Shown: positions 8,430-18,364 of the stretch, one piece after another | How positions within the stretch are numbered: the stretch's first letter is position 1 | Layout of the letters: every line of letters begins with the position of its first letter | Assembly: GCF_002211365.1 (NCBI RefSeq) | Contig: NZ_LOKZ01000009.1 | Coordinates: forward strand, 1-64,000 | Origin: Rhizobium sp. R711 | GTDB lineage: Bacteria; Pseudomonadota; Alphaproteobacteria; Rhizobiales; Rhizobiaceae | Direction: 5' to 3' | DNA length: 64,000 bases | Made by a program: the position numbers and the translations under genes | The notes under the pieces: model-generated | What the model was told of the DNA's origin: nothing | Databases searched by the model: none | The model's input: only the letters and a program-made list of their open reading frames with translations

Positions 8430-8721
8430 CCCAGGCGCCGCGCTCCATCGCAACCGCATCCACCGTGCTCTGTCGCGGCCAAACCTTTTGCTGGGGGCGG
8501 ATCGAGAGCTCGTGCTACTGACCGGGCTCGCGGCGATCATCCTGATCTTCGTTGTGCTGACCGTCTATTCGGCCCTGTTCGGCGTGGCAATCTGGATCGT
8601 TGTCGTCGGCGCGCTCCGCATGATGGCTAAGTCTGACCCGATGATGCGCAAAGTCTATGCCCGCCATATGCGGTATCGAACGCATTACCTTCCGACCTCC
8701 GCGCCTTGGCGTCGATACTGA
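8422..8721 (+). CDS. trbD: Conjugal transfer protein TrbD (VirB3 family)
   Basis: 99 aa inner-membrane protein with a strongly hydrophobic stretch (about 31-67) likely forming two membrane helices, followed by a basic tail rich in Met, Arg and Tyr. Overlaps the end of trbC by 8 bp. VirB3 proteins work with the VirB4/TrbE ATPase in pilus assembly. Confidence 0.88.
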   Translation: MADPGAALHRNRIHRALSRPNLLLGADRELVLLTGLAAIILIFVVLTVYSALFGVAIWIVVVGALRMMAKSDPMMRKVYARHMRYRTHYLPTSAPWRRY

Positions 8722-8731
8722 GGAGTTGTCG

Positions 8732-11167
8732 ATGGTCGCTTTACGAACATTTCGATCGACCGGTCCATCATTCGCTGACCTGGTTCCCTATGCGGGCCTT
8801 GTCGATAACGGCATCCTTCTGCTGAAGGACGGTAGTCTGATGGCGGGCTGGTATTTTGCTGGCCCGGATTCCGAAAGCGCAACAGATTTCGAGCGCAACG
8901 AGCTCTCCCGTCAGATCAACTCGATCCTCTCGCGACTGGGTACCGGCTGGATGATCCAGGTCGAGGCCGTGCGCGTGCCGACGACGGAATACCCATCTGC
9001 TGAACGCAGCTATTTTCCCGACACTGTCACTCGGCTGATTGACGATGAACGCCGGCGGCACTTCGGTCAGGAACGAGGGCACTTTGAAAGCCGGCACGCA
9101 CTCATCCTAACCTATCGGCCGCCGGAGCGACGCCGATCCGGCTTCACTCGCTATATCTACTCGGATACGGAAAGCCGCTCTGCGAAATACGCTGATACCG
9201 CTCTCGACGCGTTCCGGCGCTCAATCCGGGAGATAGAGCAGTACCTCGGCAATGTCCTGTCCGTGCAGCGCATGCAGACCCGAGAGGTTTCCGAGCGCGA
9301 AGGTAGTCGCGTTGCGCGCTACGACGAGCTTTTCCAGTTCATTCGGTTTGCCATAACCGGCGAGAACCATCCCGTCCGCCTGCCAGAAATTCCCATGTAC
9401 CTGGACTGGCTCGCGACGGCGGAGCTTGAACATGGACTGACGCCGCGGGTCGAGGGCCGGTTTCTCGGCGTGATCGCGATCGATGGGCTTCCGGCCGAGA
9501 GTTGGCCGGGCATTTTGAACAGCTTGAAGCTGATGCCACTGACCTATCGCTGGTCATCACGCTTCATTTTCCTCGACGCAGAGGAAGCCAAGCAGCGACT
9601 GGAGCGGACCCGCAAGAAGTGGCAACAGAAGGTGCGGCCGTTTTTCGATCAGTTATTCCAAACGCAATCCCGCTCTGTCGATCAGGATGCGATGGCCATG
9701 GTCGCCGAGACTGAGGATGCGATCGCTGAAGCCTCCTCGCAGTTGGTGGCCTACGGCTACTACACCCCTGTTATCATTCTCTTCGATGAAAGCCGCTCGG
9801 CGCTGCAGGAGAAGGCGGAGGCGGTTCGTCGCCTCATCCAGGCGGAAGGCTTCGGGGCCCGCATCGAGACGCTGAATGCGACCGATGCCTTTCTCGGCAG
9901 CCTGCCGGGCAACTGGTACTGCAACATCCGCGAACCGCTTATCAACACGCGCAATCTGGCAGACCTAGTTCCGTTGAACTCTGTCTGGTCAGGTCAGCCG
10001 TCCGCCCCATGCCCGTTCTACCCACCCGATGCACCGCCGCTCATGCAGGTCGCGTCCGGCTCGACCCCTTTCCGATTGAACCTGCATGTCGACGATGTCG
10101 GCCATACATTGATTTTCGGGCCAACCGGCTCCGGCAAGTCGACCCTTCTCGCGCTGATCGCCGCGCAGTTCTGCCGGTACGAAAAAGCGCAGATTTTCGC
10201 CTTCGACAAGGGAAATTCGATGCTGCCGCTGACGCTTGGCGTCGGTGGTGACCACTATGAGATCGGCGGCGAGGGCGGGAAGGGGGCCAAGCTTGCCTTT
10301 TGCCCTTTGTCAGAGCTTTCGACTGACGCTGATCGGGCCTGGGCCTCCGAGTGGATCGAGACCCTCGTTTCGCTCCAAGGCGTGACTATTGCGCCAGATC
10401 ATCGAAACGCGATTTCGAGGCAAATCGGATTGATGGCCTCAGCGCCCGGCCGTTCACTGTCTGATTTCGTCAGTGGCGTCCAGATGCGCGAGATCAAGGA
10501 TGCTCTCCATCACTACACGGTCGATGGCCCGATGGGTCAGCTCCTCGATGCGGAAGAAGATGGCCTGACGCTTGGGCGCTTCCAGTGCTTCGAGATCGAG
10601 CAGCTGATGAATATGGGCGAGCGCAATCTGGTCCCCGTTCTGACCTATCTCTTCCGGCGGATTGAGAAGCGGCTCGATGGGTCGCCAAGCCTCATCGTTC
10701 TGGACGAGGCATGGCTGATGCTCGGCCATCCTGTATTCCGCGACAAGATCCGGGAGTGGCTCAAGGTGCTTCGCAAAGCGAACTGCGCCGTCATCCTTGC
10801 GACGCAGTCAATCTCCGATGCTGAGCGCTCGGGCATCATCGACGTTCTGAAGGAATCTTGCCCAACCAAGATTTGCCTTCCGAATGGTGCCGCCCGGGAA
10901 ACCGGCACCCGCGAATTCTATGAGCGGATCGGCTTCAACGAGCGGCAGATCGAGATTGTCGCGAACGCCATTCCCAAACGCGAATACTACGTGACGTCGC
11001 CCGATGGCCGGCGGCTTTTCGACATGTCGCTTGGCGCGGTCACACTTTCCTTTGTCGGCGCCTCTGGCAAGGCCGATCTAGCCCGCATCAGGGCGCTCTC
11101 GTCGACCCACGGCCGCGAGTGGCCGGGTCAATGGCTCATCGAAAGGGGGATCAACCGCTATGAGTGA
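8732..11167 (+). CDS. trbE: Conjugal transfer ATPase TrbE (VirB4 family)
   Basis: 811 aa, full length for the family. Walker A is GPTGSGKS at 463-470 and Walker B is IVLDEAWLML near 652; an N-terminal CagE/TrbE/VirB domain precedes them (about 170-390). It energises pilus biogenesis and substrate transfer at the inner membrane. The ATG at 8732 is preceded by GAGGAG 8 bases upstream; longer readings start inside trbD. Its stop overlaps the trbJ start. Confidence 0.95.
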   Translation: MVALRTFRSTGPSFADLVPYAGLVDNGILLLKDGSLMAGWYFAGPDSESATDFERNELSRQINSILSRLGTGWMIQVEAVRVPTTEYPSAERSYFPDTVTRLIDDERRRHFGQERGHFESRHALILTYRPPERRRSGFTRYIYSDTESRSAKYADTALDAFRRSIREIEQYLGNVLSVQRMQTREVSEREGSRVARYDELFQFIRFAITGENHPVRLPEIPMYLDWLATAELEHGLTPRVEGRFLGVIAIDGLPAESWPGILNSLKLMPLTYRWSSRFIFLDAEEAKQRLERTRKKWQQKVRPFFDQLFQTQSRSVDQDAMAMVAETEDAIAEASSQLVAYGYYTPVIILFDESRSALQEKAEAVRRLIQAEGFGARIETLNATDAFLGSLPGNWYCNIREPLINTRNLADLVPLNSVWSGQPSAPCPFYPPDAPPLMQVASGSTPFRLNLHVDDVGHTLIFGPTGSGKSTLLALIAAQFCRYEKAQIFAFDKGNSMLPLTLGVGGDHYEIGGEGGKGAKLAFCPLSELSTDADRAWASEWIETLVSLQGVTIAPDHRNAISRQIGLMASAPGRSLSDFVSGVQMREIKDALHHYTVDGPMGQLLDAEEDGLTLGRFQCFEIEQLMNMGERNLVPVLTYLFRRIEKRLDGSPSLIVLDEAWLMLGHPVFRDKIREWLKVLRKANCAVILATQSISDAERSGIIDVLKESCPTKICLPNGAARETGTREFYERIGFNERQIEIVANAIPKREYYVTSPDGRRLFDMSLGAVTLSFVGASGKADLARIRALSSTHGREWPGQWLIERGINRYE

Positions 11168-11969
11168 AGCAATCCGATTCTCAGAACTCGGCAAATCGTT
11201 GATGACCGCGTTGGTCGTCGCCGGCCTTTCTGCAACTCCCAACGTCTCCTACGCGGGAGGCGCGGTTACCGGCGCGACCGAGATGACTCAGATGCTCAAC
11301 AATGGCGAGCTTATCCATCTCGTTGGTCAATCGACCGAACAGATCAACAATCAGATCAAACAGATCACGCAGCTTGCCGAGCAGATCCAGAACCAGCTCA
11401 ATATCTACCAAAACATGCTGCAGAATACGGCCCAGCTTCCGAACCACATCTGGGGCCAGGTCGAAGGCGATCTGAACCAGCTCCGTGATGTCGTCAATCA
11501 GGGTCAAGGCATCGCTTTCTCCATGGGCAATGCCGACGATCTACTGGAGCAACGCTTCAAAAGCTATTCGGACCTGAAGACAAACCTGCCCAACGCCGAG
11601 AGCTTTTCGTCCACCTATCAGACGTGGTCGAACACGAACCGGGACACGATTTCCAGCACCCTCAAGGCCGCAAGCCTCACCGCTGACCAGTTCGACAGCG
11701 AAGAGGAGACTATGGGCCAGCTTCGATCAATGTCGCAGTCGGCGGACGGGCAGATGAAAGCGCTGCAGGTCGGCCACCAGATCGCCGCTCAGCAGGTCGC
11801 CCAGATGCAGAAGCTTCGCGGCATTGTCTCCCAGCAGACAACAATGATGGGAACCTGGCTGCAGAGCGAACAGACGGACAAGGACCTCGCACAGGCGCGC
11901 CGCGAGAAGTTCTTCAATGCCGACGTCCAATCCATTCCCTCCGGACAGAAAATGGAGCCCCGCTGGTGA
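11160..11969 (+). CDS. trbJ: Conjugal transfer protein TrbJ (VirB5-like)
   Basis: 269 aa. A signal peptide (ending near SYAGG, residue ~34) is followed by long helical, Gln-rich stretches (INNQIKQITQLAEQIQNQL and a second one near 180-225) that predict coiled coil. TrbJ/VirB5 proteins are periplasmic and associate with the pilus tip. The ATG overlaps the trbE stop by 8 bp. Confidence 0.9.
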   Translation: MSEAIRFSELGKSLMTALVVAGLSATPNVSYAGGAVTGATEMTQMLNNGELIHLVGQSTEQINNQIKQITQLAEQIQNQLNIYQNMLQNTAQLPNHIWGQVEGDLNQLRDVVNQGQGIAFSMGNADDLLEQRFKSYSDLKTNLPNAESFSSTYQTWSNTNRDTISSTLKAASLTADQFDSEEETMGQLRSMSQSADGQMKALQVGHQIAAQQVAQMQKLRGIVSQQTTMMGTWLQSEQTDKDLAQARREKFFNADVQSIPSGQKMEPRW

Positions 11970-12169
11970 CCCGCCCCACATTGATCGTCTCCGTCTGCAT
12001 CGTGGTCGCGGGGATTGCTACCATCACCACAGTCGTTCTGGTGCGCAGAGAGAGTTCCGCCGCGCCGCACATGAGTGAAGAACAACGAGAAACTCGCGAG
12101 AAGTTCTTTGGCACGAGCAAGCCGCTCCCGCCGATCGAGAAGGGACAGGAGATGCGACCGAAATGGTGA
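11966..12169 (+). CDS. trbK: Entry exclusion protein TrbK
   Basis: 67 aa starting with GTG that overlaps the trbJ stop by 4 bp. One N-terminal hydrophobic segment (about 5-25) anchors it or forms a signal peptide. The second half (EEQRETREKFFGTSKPLPPIEKGQEMRPKW) matches the TrbK pattern of a short polar domain ending in RPKW. In Ti-type plasmids TrbK excludes entry of a like plasmid into a cell that already has one. Confidence 0.82.
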   Translation: MTRPTLIVSVCIVVAGIATITTVVLVRRESSAAPHMSEEQRETREKFFGTSKPLPPIEKGQEMRPKW

Positions 12170-13344
12170 AGCGCGGCCGCAGAAGTATCATCCTGGCTGC
12201 GGGCATCGCCCTCCTCGCGTTGGCGGCGCCCGCTCTCGCTCAGCAAGGCCAAGTTCTGACGGAATTGGAAAACCAAGTCTCGACGGCCGCCAAAGGGTGG
12301 GAAACTACCGTCATGGATGCGGCGAAATCGCTGTTCTGGATCCTCGCAGGCATCGAAGTCGGCATCGCCGCCGTGTGGCTCGCGATCCAGGCAGCATCGC
12401 TGGACAGTTGGTTTGCCGAGCTCGTCCGGCGCATCATGTTCATCGGCTTCTTCGCCTTTGCACTCACGCAGGGTCCGACTTTCGCCAAAGCGGTCGTCGA
12501 TAGCCTGTTTCAAATTGGCGCCGGTGGCGGCTCTGCATCTCCGGCCGAAGTCTTCGACGCAGGCATTCGCGTTGCATCTCAGATCTCAGAACAGGCGAAG
12601 TTTGGGGTCTTCGAGGACAATGCCCTTGCGATCGCCGCCGTGCTTGCAATGGGCATCGTCGTCATCTGCTTCTCACTCGTTGCGGCAATCTTCGTCTCGG
12701 TCATGGTCGAGATGTATGTCGGCCTACTGGCAGGCATGATCATGCTCGGTCTCGGCGGCTCCTCCTTCACCAAAGATTTTGCGATTCGCTATCTCGTCTA
12801 TGCCTTCGGCGTTGGAATGAAACTGATGGCTTTGGTCATGATCGCCAAGATCGGCTCAAACGTCCTGCTTGGCCTAGCGCAGGCGCCAACAGCCGAAAGC
12901 GATCAGTTCATCACCACACTCGCGATTGCTGGCATCTCCGTCGTCGTCTTCATCATCGCGATGTACGTCCCGAACATTATCCAAGGCGTCGTGCAGGGGG
13001 CTTCGGTCTCCGGCGGCATGGAGACAATCCGCCACGGCGGCCAGGCGGCCTCATTCGCGGCGGGCGGCGCCTTCCTCGGCGCCGGTGCTGTTGGTGCTGG
13101 TTTTGCGGCCGCGCAGGCAGCGCGCGCCGGCGGGTCCTCGGCGGCGGGCTCGGTGCTTCGAGGCATGGGCGCGAGCATCAGCTCCGGTGCCATGGCTGCG
13201 GGATCCGCCGCCAAGGAGAAGGCGATCGGATCACCTGGCGCTTACGCCGGTTCCCTTCTTGGCCTGGCCAACGCGAAGCTCGATCAGGCAAGGGGCAATC
13301 CGCCCACTCCGGCGCCGCCTTCGGAAAGACCGGACAAACAATAA
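12163..13344 (+). CDS. trbL: Conjugal transfer channel protein TrbL (VirB6 family)
   Basis: 393 aa polytopic inner-membrane protein. A signal peptide (ending near ALAQQ) is followed by five or more hydrophobic segments between about 50 and 290, then a Gly/Ala-rich C-terminal tail ending in a Pro-rich stretch. TrbL/VirB6 forms part of the substrate channel. The ATG overlaps the trbK stop by 7 bp. Confidence 0.92.
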   Translation: MVKRGRRSIILAAGIALLALAAPALAQQGQVLTELENQVSTAAKGWETTVMDAAKSLFWILAGIEVGIAAVWLAIQAASLDSWFAELVRRIMFIGFFAFALTQGPTFAKAVVDSLFQIGAGGGSASPAEVFDAGIRVASQISEQAKFGVFEDNALAIAAVLAMGIVVICFSLVAAIFVSVMVEMYVGLLAGMIMLGLGGSSFTKDFAIRYLVYAFGVGMKLMALVMIAKIGSNVLLGLAQAPTAESDQFITTLAIAGISVVVFIIAMYVPNIIQGVVQGASVSGGMETIRHGGQAASFAAGGAFLGAGAVGAGFAAAQAARAGGSSAAGSVLRGMGASISSGAMAAGSAAKEKAIGSPGAYAGSLLGLANAKLDQARGNPPTPAPPSERPDKQ

Positions 13345-13365
13345 TTCACGGACAGGATCACACAC

Positions 13366-14028
13366 ATGGCAGGGCATCCCGCACCTGAGAACCCGTATCT
13401 TGCCGCAAGGCAGGAATGGTCAGAACGTTACGGCTCCTACGTCAAGGCCGCCTCCACCTGGCGGGCCGTTGGCATCCTGAGCCTAGGATTGGCCGTTATC
13501 GGCGTCAGCTACGCGCTTTATCTCAGCACGCAGGTCAAGCTCGTTCCTTACATCGTCGAGGTCGACAAACTCGGCAACACGGTTTCCGGCGGCTTCCCGC
13601 AGCAGATCGAATACGCCGATACGCGGGTCGTACGTGCGACCCTTGGGAATTTCGTGACCAGCTTCCGTTCGATCACGCCGGATGCGGTGGTCCAGAAGCA
13701 ATATATCGATCGCACCTATGCCCTGCTGCGAACGAGTGACGCTTCGACGCAAAAGGTCAACGCCTGGTTTCGCGGCAACTCGCCGTTCGAAAAGGCGGTC
13801 AACGCGACAGTGGCGATCGAGGTGAACAACATCGTCGCGCTTTCGAACCAGACCTACCAGATCGACTGGACCGAGTACGAGCGTGATCGGAAAGGCAAGG
13901 AGGTCGCCACCCGCCGCTTCCGCGGGATCGCGACCGTGTCGATCACGTCTCCGCAAGACGAAGCAACAATCAGGCTCAATCCGATCGGCGTCTATGTGAC
14001 CGATTTCGACTGGACCGCGCAACTTTGA
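13366..14028 (+). CDS. trbF: Conjugal transfer protein TrbF (VirB8 family)
   Basis: 220 aa bitopic inner-membrane protein: cytoplasmic N-terminus, one membrane helix at about 36-53, then a periplasmic VirB8-like domain containing [12 protein letters not shown] and ending with [15 protein letters not shown]. It nucleates the inner-membrane part of the secretion apparatus. Lies 21 bp after trbL. Confidence 0.94.
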   Translation: MAGHPAPENPYLAARQEWSERYGSYVKAASTWRAVGILSLGLAVIGVSYALYLSTQVKLVPYIVEVDKLGNTVSGGFPQQIEYADTRVVRATLGNFVTSFRSITPDAVVQKQYIDRTYALLRTSDASTQKVNAWFRGNSPFEKAVNATVAIEVNNIVALSNQTYQIDWTEYERDRKGKEVATRRFRGIATVSITSPQDEATIRLNPIGVYVTDFDWTAQL

Positions 14029-14042
14029 GGGCAGGATCTGCA

Positions 14043-14873
14043 ATGAGGATCAAACACAAACGCGTCGCTCTTTGCTGCATGCTGGCGCTTGCCGTTTCGA
14101 CCAAGGTCTCGTCCATGGCCATCGCGCAAAGCCTGACGATCAATGAGGCGAAGGCAACAAACCTTTCCGGCAAATGGCGCGGACAGGCAGGACTGGTCAC
14201 CCGCGGCCCGGATGGCAAGGTGATCTTCCTCTTTGGTGAGACGCAACCCTCCGTCGTCTGCTCACCCTTGCAGGTCTGCGACATCGAGCTACAGGGCGGC
14301 GAAATCGTCCGCGACGTCCTCGTCGGCGATACGGTTCGCTGGAAGGTCGAGCCGGCAACGTCTGGCGCCGCCGGCGGGCAGGTGATCCACCTGATCGTCA
14401 AGCCGGCCGAGCCGGGGCTTGTCACGTCGATGGTGGTGACGACCTCACGCCGCACGTACCATATCCAGCTGAAATCTCATCCCACACAATACATGGCCCG
14501 GGTCGGATTCGAATATCCCGAGGATGCCGCCACAAAGCTCTCAGATATCAATGCCCGAATCCAGTCCATGACTGGGCCGGGGGGCGGTGTCGCTCCCGAA
14601 CAGCTTGCCTTTTCCTATTCCTTGAGCGGACGCGCTCCATGGCGACCGAAGCGGGTCTATTCTGATGGGCAGAAGACCTACATCCAGTTCCCGCGCGCGA
14701 TCTCCGGCGAGGACGCGCCAGTTCTCTTCGTGGTTTCGGGCGGGCAGAACCGCATCGTGAATTATAGGATGAAGAACGACCTGATGATCGTCGACTACAA
14801 TATCGACAAGGCGATCTTGATCTCCGGGGTCGGCTGGAAACAGCAGAAGATCACGATCCGGCGGGGAGGGTGA
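14043..14873 (+). CDS. trbG: Conjugal transfer protein TrbG (VirB9 family)
   Basis: 276 aa periplasmic/outer-membrane core protein. Signal peptide up to about residue 30 (ending AIAQS); the VirB9/TrbG domain includes [15 protein letters not shown] and the C-terminal lobe with [20 protein letters not shown]. It pairs with the TrbH lipoprotein and TrbI to build the outer-membrane core complex. The ATG at 14043 is chosen over an upstream frame extension. Confidence 0.94.
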   Translation: MRIKHKRVALCCMLALAVSTKVSSMAIAQSLTINEAKATNLSGKWRGQAGLVTRGPDGKVIFLFGETQPSVVCSPLQVCDIELQGGEIVRDVLVGDTVRWKVEPATSGAAGGQVIHLIVKPAEPGLVTSMVVTTSRRTYHIQLKSHPTQYMARVGFEYPEDAATKLSDINARIQSMTGPGGGVAPEQLAFSYSLSGRAPWRPKRVYSDGQKTYIQFPRAISGEDAPVLFVVSGGQNRIVNYRMKNDLMIVDYNIDKAILISGVGWKQQKITIRRGG

Positions 14874-14876
14874 ACC

Positions 14877-15323
14877 ATGCAGCTCCATCGCCTCATTCCC
14901 ATTGTCCTCGCCCTCGGTCTAGCCGGATGCCAGACGGCAACCGACGGGCTGTCTACCAGCGCTGCACCCGCTGACGTTACCGGACCTGCCGCGGGCGCTA
15001 TCGCTGGCGACATGGCAGGACGTTTCGCCGAGCAGGCCGGATCGACTTCCACGCCGATTAAATTGCAGAAAGACACGTCCGAATTCTCAGTCGCACTCGA
15101 GGCCGCGTTGAAAGGCTGGGGCTTTGCCATTGTCACCGATGACAAGAGCACAGGCGAAAAGGATGCGGCGAAGCCGCTCGAGCTGGCCTATTCGATCGCC
15201 GCTGTAGACGGACAGGTGTTGGCGAGGCTCTCGACTGACACGATGGAGCTCGGCCGAGCTTACTCGGTTAACAACGGCGTGGCGACGCCAGCAAGCCCGC
15301 TTTCCCTTATGAAGCGAAACTGA
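14877..15323 (+). CDS. trbH: Conjugal transfer lipoprotein TrbH
   Basis: 148 aa. A short signal peptide ends in the lipobox LAGC, with Cys at residue 18 as the lipid-modified residue, so it should be anchored in the outer membrane. It fills the VirB7-like position between trbG and trbI and starts 3 bp after the trbG stop. Confidence 0.9.
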   Translation: MQLHRLIPIVLALGLAGCQTATDGLSTSAAPADVTGPAAGAIAGDMAGRFAEQAGSTSTPIKLQKDTSEFSVALEAALKGWGFAIVTDDKSTGEKDAAKPLELAYSIAAVDGQVLARLSTDTMELGRAYSVNNGVATPASPLSLMKRN

Positions 15324-15338
15324 CAGGCGGAGACGATC

Positions 15339-16637
15339 ATGGTCCAATCGCTACAACTGGGAACGTCCAATCAGACTGCTGACGAGAAGGGGATGAAGCG
15401 CCTCAATCGCATGCCTCTGTACGTCGGCCTCGGGATCCTAGTTCTGTTCCTCGCCGTTCTCGTTTACGGCCTCTCCTCACGTGGATTGAGGTTTGGCCAA
15501 CACGACCCGAACGATAGCGGATCTGGCACTCCGGCCTCTACCTTTGCCGATCAGTTGAAGCGGGGTGTCAAAGACGGGATCATCGGAGATCGAGAGGAAC
15601 AGCAGCCGATGTTTCAGCCAACTCCGGTCCCGCAGCCGCAGGAAGCTGCCCGGCCGGCGGAGGCAGAACCAAGGGTCGAACCACGGGAGCCGGGCAGGTC
15701 TCGCATGGAATCGGACGAGGAGTGGAACGCCAGGATGCTTCGCGAGCAGCGGGAACAGATTTTTCGCGAACAGCAGCGCCAGCGCATGGCAAGCCTACAG
15801 GCGAGAGGAGCGGCTTTCGACTCGCCGCTGAAGGTTGATATCACCGATGTCGCCGGACAAGTGCCGGCAGCTGCTGCTACCGGACCCCGGCAATCCACCA
15901 GCGCAGGGAACGGCACGCAGGATCTGTATGCCGCAGCATTGAGAGCGGGCGTCGCGGGACAGGGCGATCAGAACGGCCAAGCGTCCAAGGAAGATTTCTT
16001 CAACGCAGACATCAAGGATCTTGGCTACCTGCCCAACCAAGTCGTACCTCAGCAGTCACGTTACGAACTCAAGCGTGGATCGGTGATCCCCGCGACACTG
16101 ATCACAGGTATCAATTCCGACCTCCCAGGCCGCATCACTGCCCAGATCAGCCAGAACGTTTACGACAGTGCGACCGGCCACTACACGCTCGTTCCGCAGG
16201 GCACGAAGCTTCTTGGCCGTTACGACAGCAAGGTGTCGTTCGGCCAAAACCGGGTCCTCGTCGTCTGGACCGACATCATCTTCCCGAATGGTTCAACCCT
16301 TCAGATCGGCGGCATGGCCGGGACCGACTCGGAAGGCTATGGCGGCTTCACCGACAAGGTCGACAACCATTATCTGCGGACCTTCGGCTCGGCCGCGCTC
16401 GTCGCGCTGATCGGGACAGGGATAGACCTGTCGATGCCTGAGAGCTCAACCCTTGCCACGCAGGACACCGCCTCAGACGCGGCGCGTCGGAATTTTGCCG
16501 AAACTTTTGGAAGGGTCGCCGAGCAGACAATCTCGAAAAACCTCAATGTCCAGCCGACGATCAAGATCAGGCCAGGTTACAGGTTCAATGTGCTCGTAGA
16601 CCAGGACATCATTTTCCCGGGTATTTACGGCAATTGA
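15339..16637 (+). CDS. trbI: Conjugal transfer protein TrbI (VirB10 family)
   Basis: 432 aa. Cytoplasmic N-terminus, one membrane helix at about 26-46, a Pro/Glu-rich periplasmic linker (about 85-135), then the VirB10 beta-barrel domain (roughly 235-430) with LKRGSVIPATLITGINSDLPG and the terminal NVLVDQDIIFPG. It spans both membranes and links ATPase activity to the outer-membrane pore. Last gene of the trb operon. Confidence 0.95.
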   Translation: MVQSLQLGTSNQTADEKGMKRLNRMPLYVGLGILVLFLAVLVYGLSSRGLRFGQHDPNDSGSGTPASTFADQLKRGVKDGIIGDREEQQPMFQPTPVPQPQEAARPAEAEPRVEPREPGRSRMESDEEWNARMLREQREQIFREQQRQRMASLQARGAAFDSPLKVDITDVAGQVPAAAATGPRQSTSAGNGTQDLYAAALRAGVAGQGDQNGQASKEDFFNADIKDLGYLPNQVVPQQSRYELKRGSVIPATLITGINSDLPGRITAQISQNVYDSATGHYTLVPQGTKLLGRYDSKVSFGQNRVLVVWTDIIFPNGSTLQIGGMAGTDSEGYGGFTDKVDNHYLRTFGSAALVALIGTGIDLSMPESSTLATQDTASDAARRNFAETFGRVAEQTISKNLNVQPTIKIRPGYRFNVLVDQDIIFPGIYGN

Positions 16638-17198
16638 GGTTTGAGTACGATGTTGGAGTCAGAACAAGAACTGTTCCCCCAGGCACGCTAAGGCGCAACA
16701 GAATATCAACATCAAAGCTCGCGTAAGAGAGGTCGCCAAATGTGCGAGATATGTAACGTTGCTCACGTTTTATCCAGTTTTTTACCGCCGCTTCGGCACG
16801 CGGTGATGTATTCTTCTGACACGCAGCGACTTGCGATTATAAATTTATATATTGCACAAATTTCTACTTGCGCGATATTAAATATTCCTTTAGTTGAATA
16901 CTATGATTGAAATACGCAGTTTGCGGGAGTTGTTCGCGCAGACTTTAATATACTCGCCGATGTTTGTTGTTGACTGGTTCTTCTGCGGTGCGTTCCAGCA
17001 TTAGAGTCGGATAATAACCGACTCGTAGAATATCATCTCCATGCCGAAGCGTGTGATCTGACCAACCTCGAGTCCACCTGCTAGGGAAATTAGTGGCGGC
17101 TCCGTGTTCCGCTATTTTGCCGCTCTGGATGTCTGCGGACAGGCCTTAGTGCTCGTACTTTCACGGTCGGGAAACTATTGATAAGTTGTGTTCTCATA
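16638..17198. other. Gene-poor region after trbI
   Basis: 561 bp with no convincing gene. It begins with one copy of a direct repeat (16654-16680) and contains an AT-rich stretch at about 16835-16920, unlike the GC-rich surroundings. No terminator with a T run was found after trbI. Confidence 0.6.
16654..16680 (+). repeat. Direct repeat, copy 1
   Basis: 27 bp ending in CAAGAACTGTTCCCCC, with 23 of 27 bases identical to 18144-18170. It contains a small dyad, GAACA-N5-TGTTC. All four differences between the copies are transitions. Confidence 0.65.
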
Positions 17199-17606
17199 GT
17201 GAAATACTTGTTTGCCGCTTTTGCTGGCTTGAGCATGCAGCTCGCGGTGGGCTGGGCTCAAGAAGCGGTCGCTCAAGACGTCGCGTCGAGGCGTTGCGCG
17301 AACGAAATGAAAGACTTTGTCGCGACGATCGATCTCCTGATGTCGTCGCAGTCCCCAAATGTCGAACACCGAACCGACTTCCTAAGAGAAAAGGTTCCAA
17401 CCGGCAAATGCGACGTGGAGGTTGTTCGCGAGTCTGCGCGCCATTCGAAATACTTCCTCTATTCCCGAAAAGGAGAAACGTCCGAATCCTTCAGATTTGC
17501 TAGCGAGACGCTTGTAGCAACGTTTTGGATTGATCTGCGGATCATGGAAATACCGGGCGATTCGCCCGTCATTCATGTCAAGAAGACGGAGGGTGATTTT
17601 CAATGA
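17199..17606 (+). CDS. Small predicted exported protein
   Basis: 135 aa from a GTG at 17199 that places Lys directly before a hydrophobic signal segment (KYLFAAFAGLSMQLAVGWA); a TTG at 17178 would add seven residues. The mature part has two Cys (RRCANEM and GKCDVEV) and a predicted mixed fold with no recognised family. It sits in the scarred region between the two copies of the direct repeat. Confidence 0.5.
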   Translation: MKYLFAAFAGLSMQLAVGWAQEAVAQDVASRRCANEMKDFVATIDLLMSSQSPNVEHRTDFLREKVPTGKCDVEVVRESARHSKYFLYSRKGETSESFRFASETLVATFWIDLRIMEIPGDSPVIHVKKTEGDFQ

Positions 17607-17660
17607 GCGAACGTATCGTTGTGACTTACGGCTATATACCCGGGACCGGCTCCGCCTATC

Positions 17661-17894
17661 ATGCAGATCGTCCCGGATAACGACCTCCTGACGCCGGAGC
17701 TCAAGCTGTCGCCGCAAAGCTATTACAGCCTGCGCGTTTCAGTTCCCGCAGAAGAATGGGCACGGCTGGGCAATCTCACACCTCTCGCCGGGATGCCGGT
17801 GGAGGCATTCGTTCAGACAGGCGAGCGGACAGCGCTGGCCTATCTTGCAAAGCCGCTGACGGACCAGGTGGCTCGGGCGTTCAGGGAAGAATAG
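17661..17894 (+). pseudogene. Remnant of a HlyD-family type I secretion membrane-fusion protein
   Basis: The 77-aa reading starts with MQIVPDNDLL and ends with GMPVEAFVQTGERTALAYL-KPLTDQVARAFREE, which is the C-terminal end of HlyD/PrsE-type membrane-fusion proteins. In intact relatives the IVPDND stretch is separated from TPEL...SYYSLRV by several dozen residues; here they are joined within a few codons, so there is an internal deletion as well as loss of the whole N-terminal part. No ABC transporter or outer-membrane partner gene is nearby. Confidence 0.78.
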
Positions 17895-18143
17895 GGCGTC
17901 CGCGCGCCATGGGCGTGTCGGGAATTGGCATCGTCGCGTGAGGGCCTGGGCGATGCCATTGCGGACCTCCATATCTATGATGGCGTCTTTTATCATGGAT
18001 ATTCAGCGTGTTGGGCCCAACGTGTTGAGCCTAACCAAACTAGATGGCCGCCGGTTCGAACGTGTTCAAGAGCTAGCAAACGGCTAAATCCGCTATAAGA
18101 AAGGCCGTTCGCGGCAAATCACTTCCACGAGAACCGGCAGAAC

Positions 18144-18170
18144 TGGGGTCGGAGCAAGAATTGTTCCCCC
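18144..18170 (+). repeat. Direct repeat, copy 2
   Basis: Partner of 16654-16680, same orientation, 1,490 bp away. The hairpin-like dyad is retained: the change from A to G in one arm of copy 2 still allows G-U pairing with the other arm. Confidence 0.65.
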
Positions 18171-18330
18171 CATGTTGGGTGAAGTGCAGGCGAAAGAAAC
18201 CGGCTCCGTCGATCAAATAAAAATTGCTGCAAAACTGCAGTGGATGCGTCCCGAACCAATCGCTAAAATAACTCTCAAGGCCGTACGCACTGTTTTGCTC
18301 GATTCTCACACGAGCAAACCTGTTAGCGTA

Positions 18331-18344
18331 CACAGCAGGCTGTG
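18331..18344. promoter_or_regulatory. Dyad upstream of traM
   Basis: CACAGC-AG-GCTGTG is a perfect 6-bp dyad centred about 27 bp before the traM ATG. It differs from the tra-box core, so it could be an operator for another regulator or a leader hairpin. Confidence 0.35.
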
Positions 18345-18364
18345 CGTAGGCGTTGGGAGAACTT

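Larger units (their letters stand above)
17895..18364. other. Region upstream of traM
   Basis: 470 bp without a convincing gene. It holds the second copy of the direct repeat (18144-18170) and a dyad at 18331-18344 just before traM. Confidence 0.6.
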
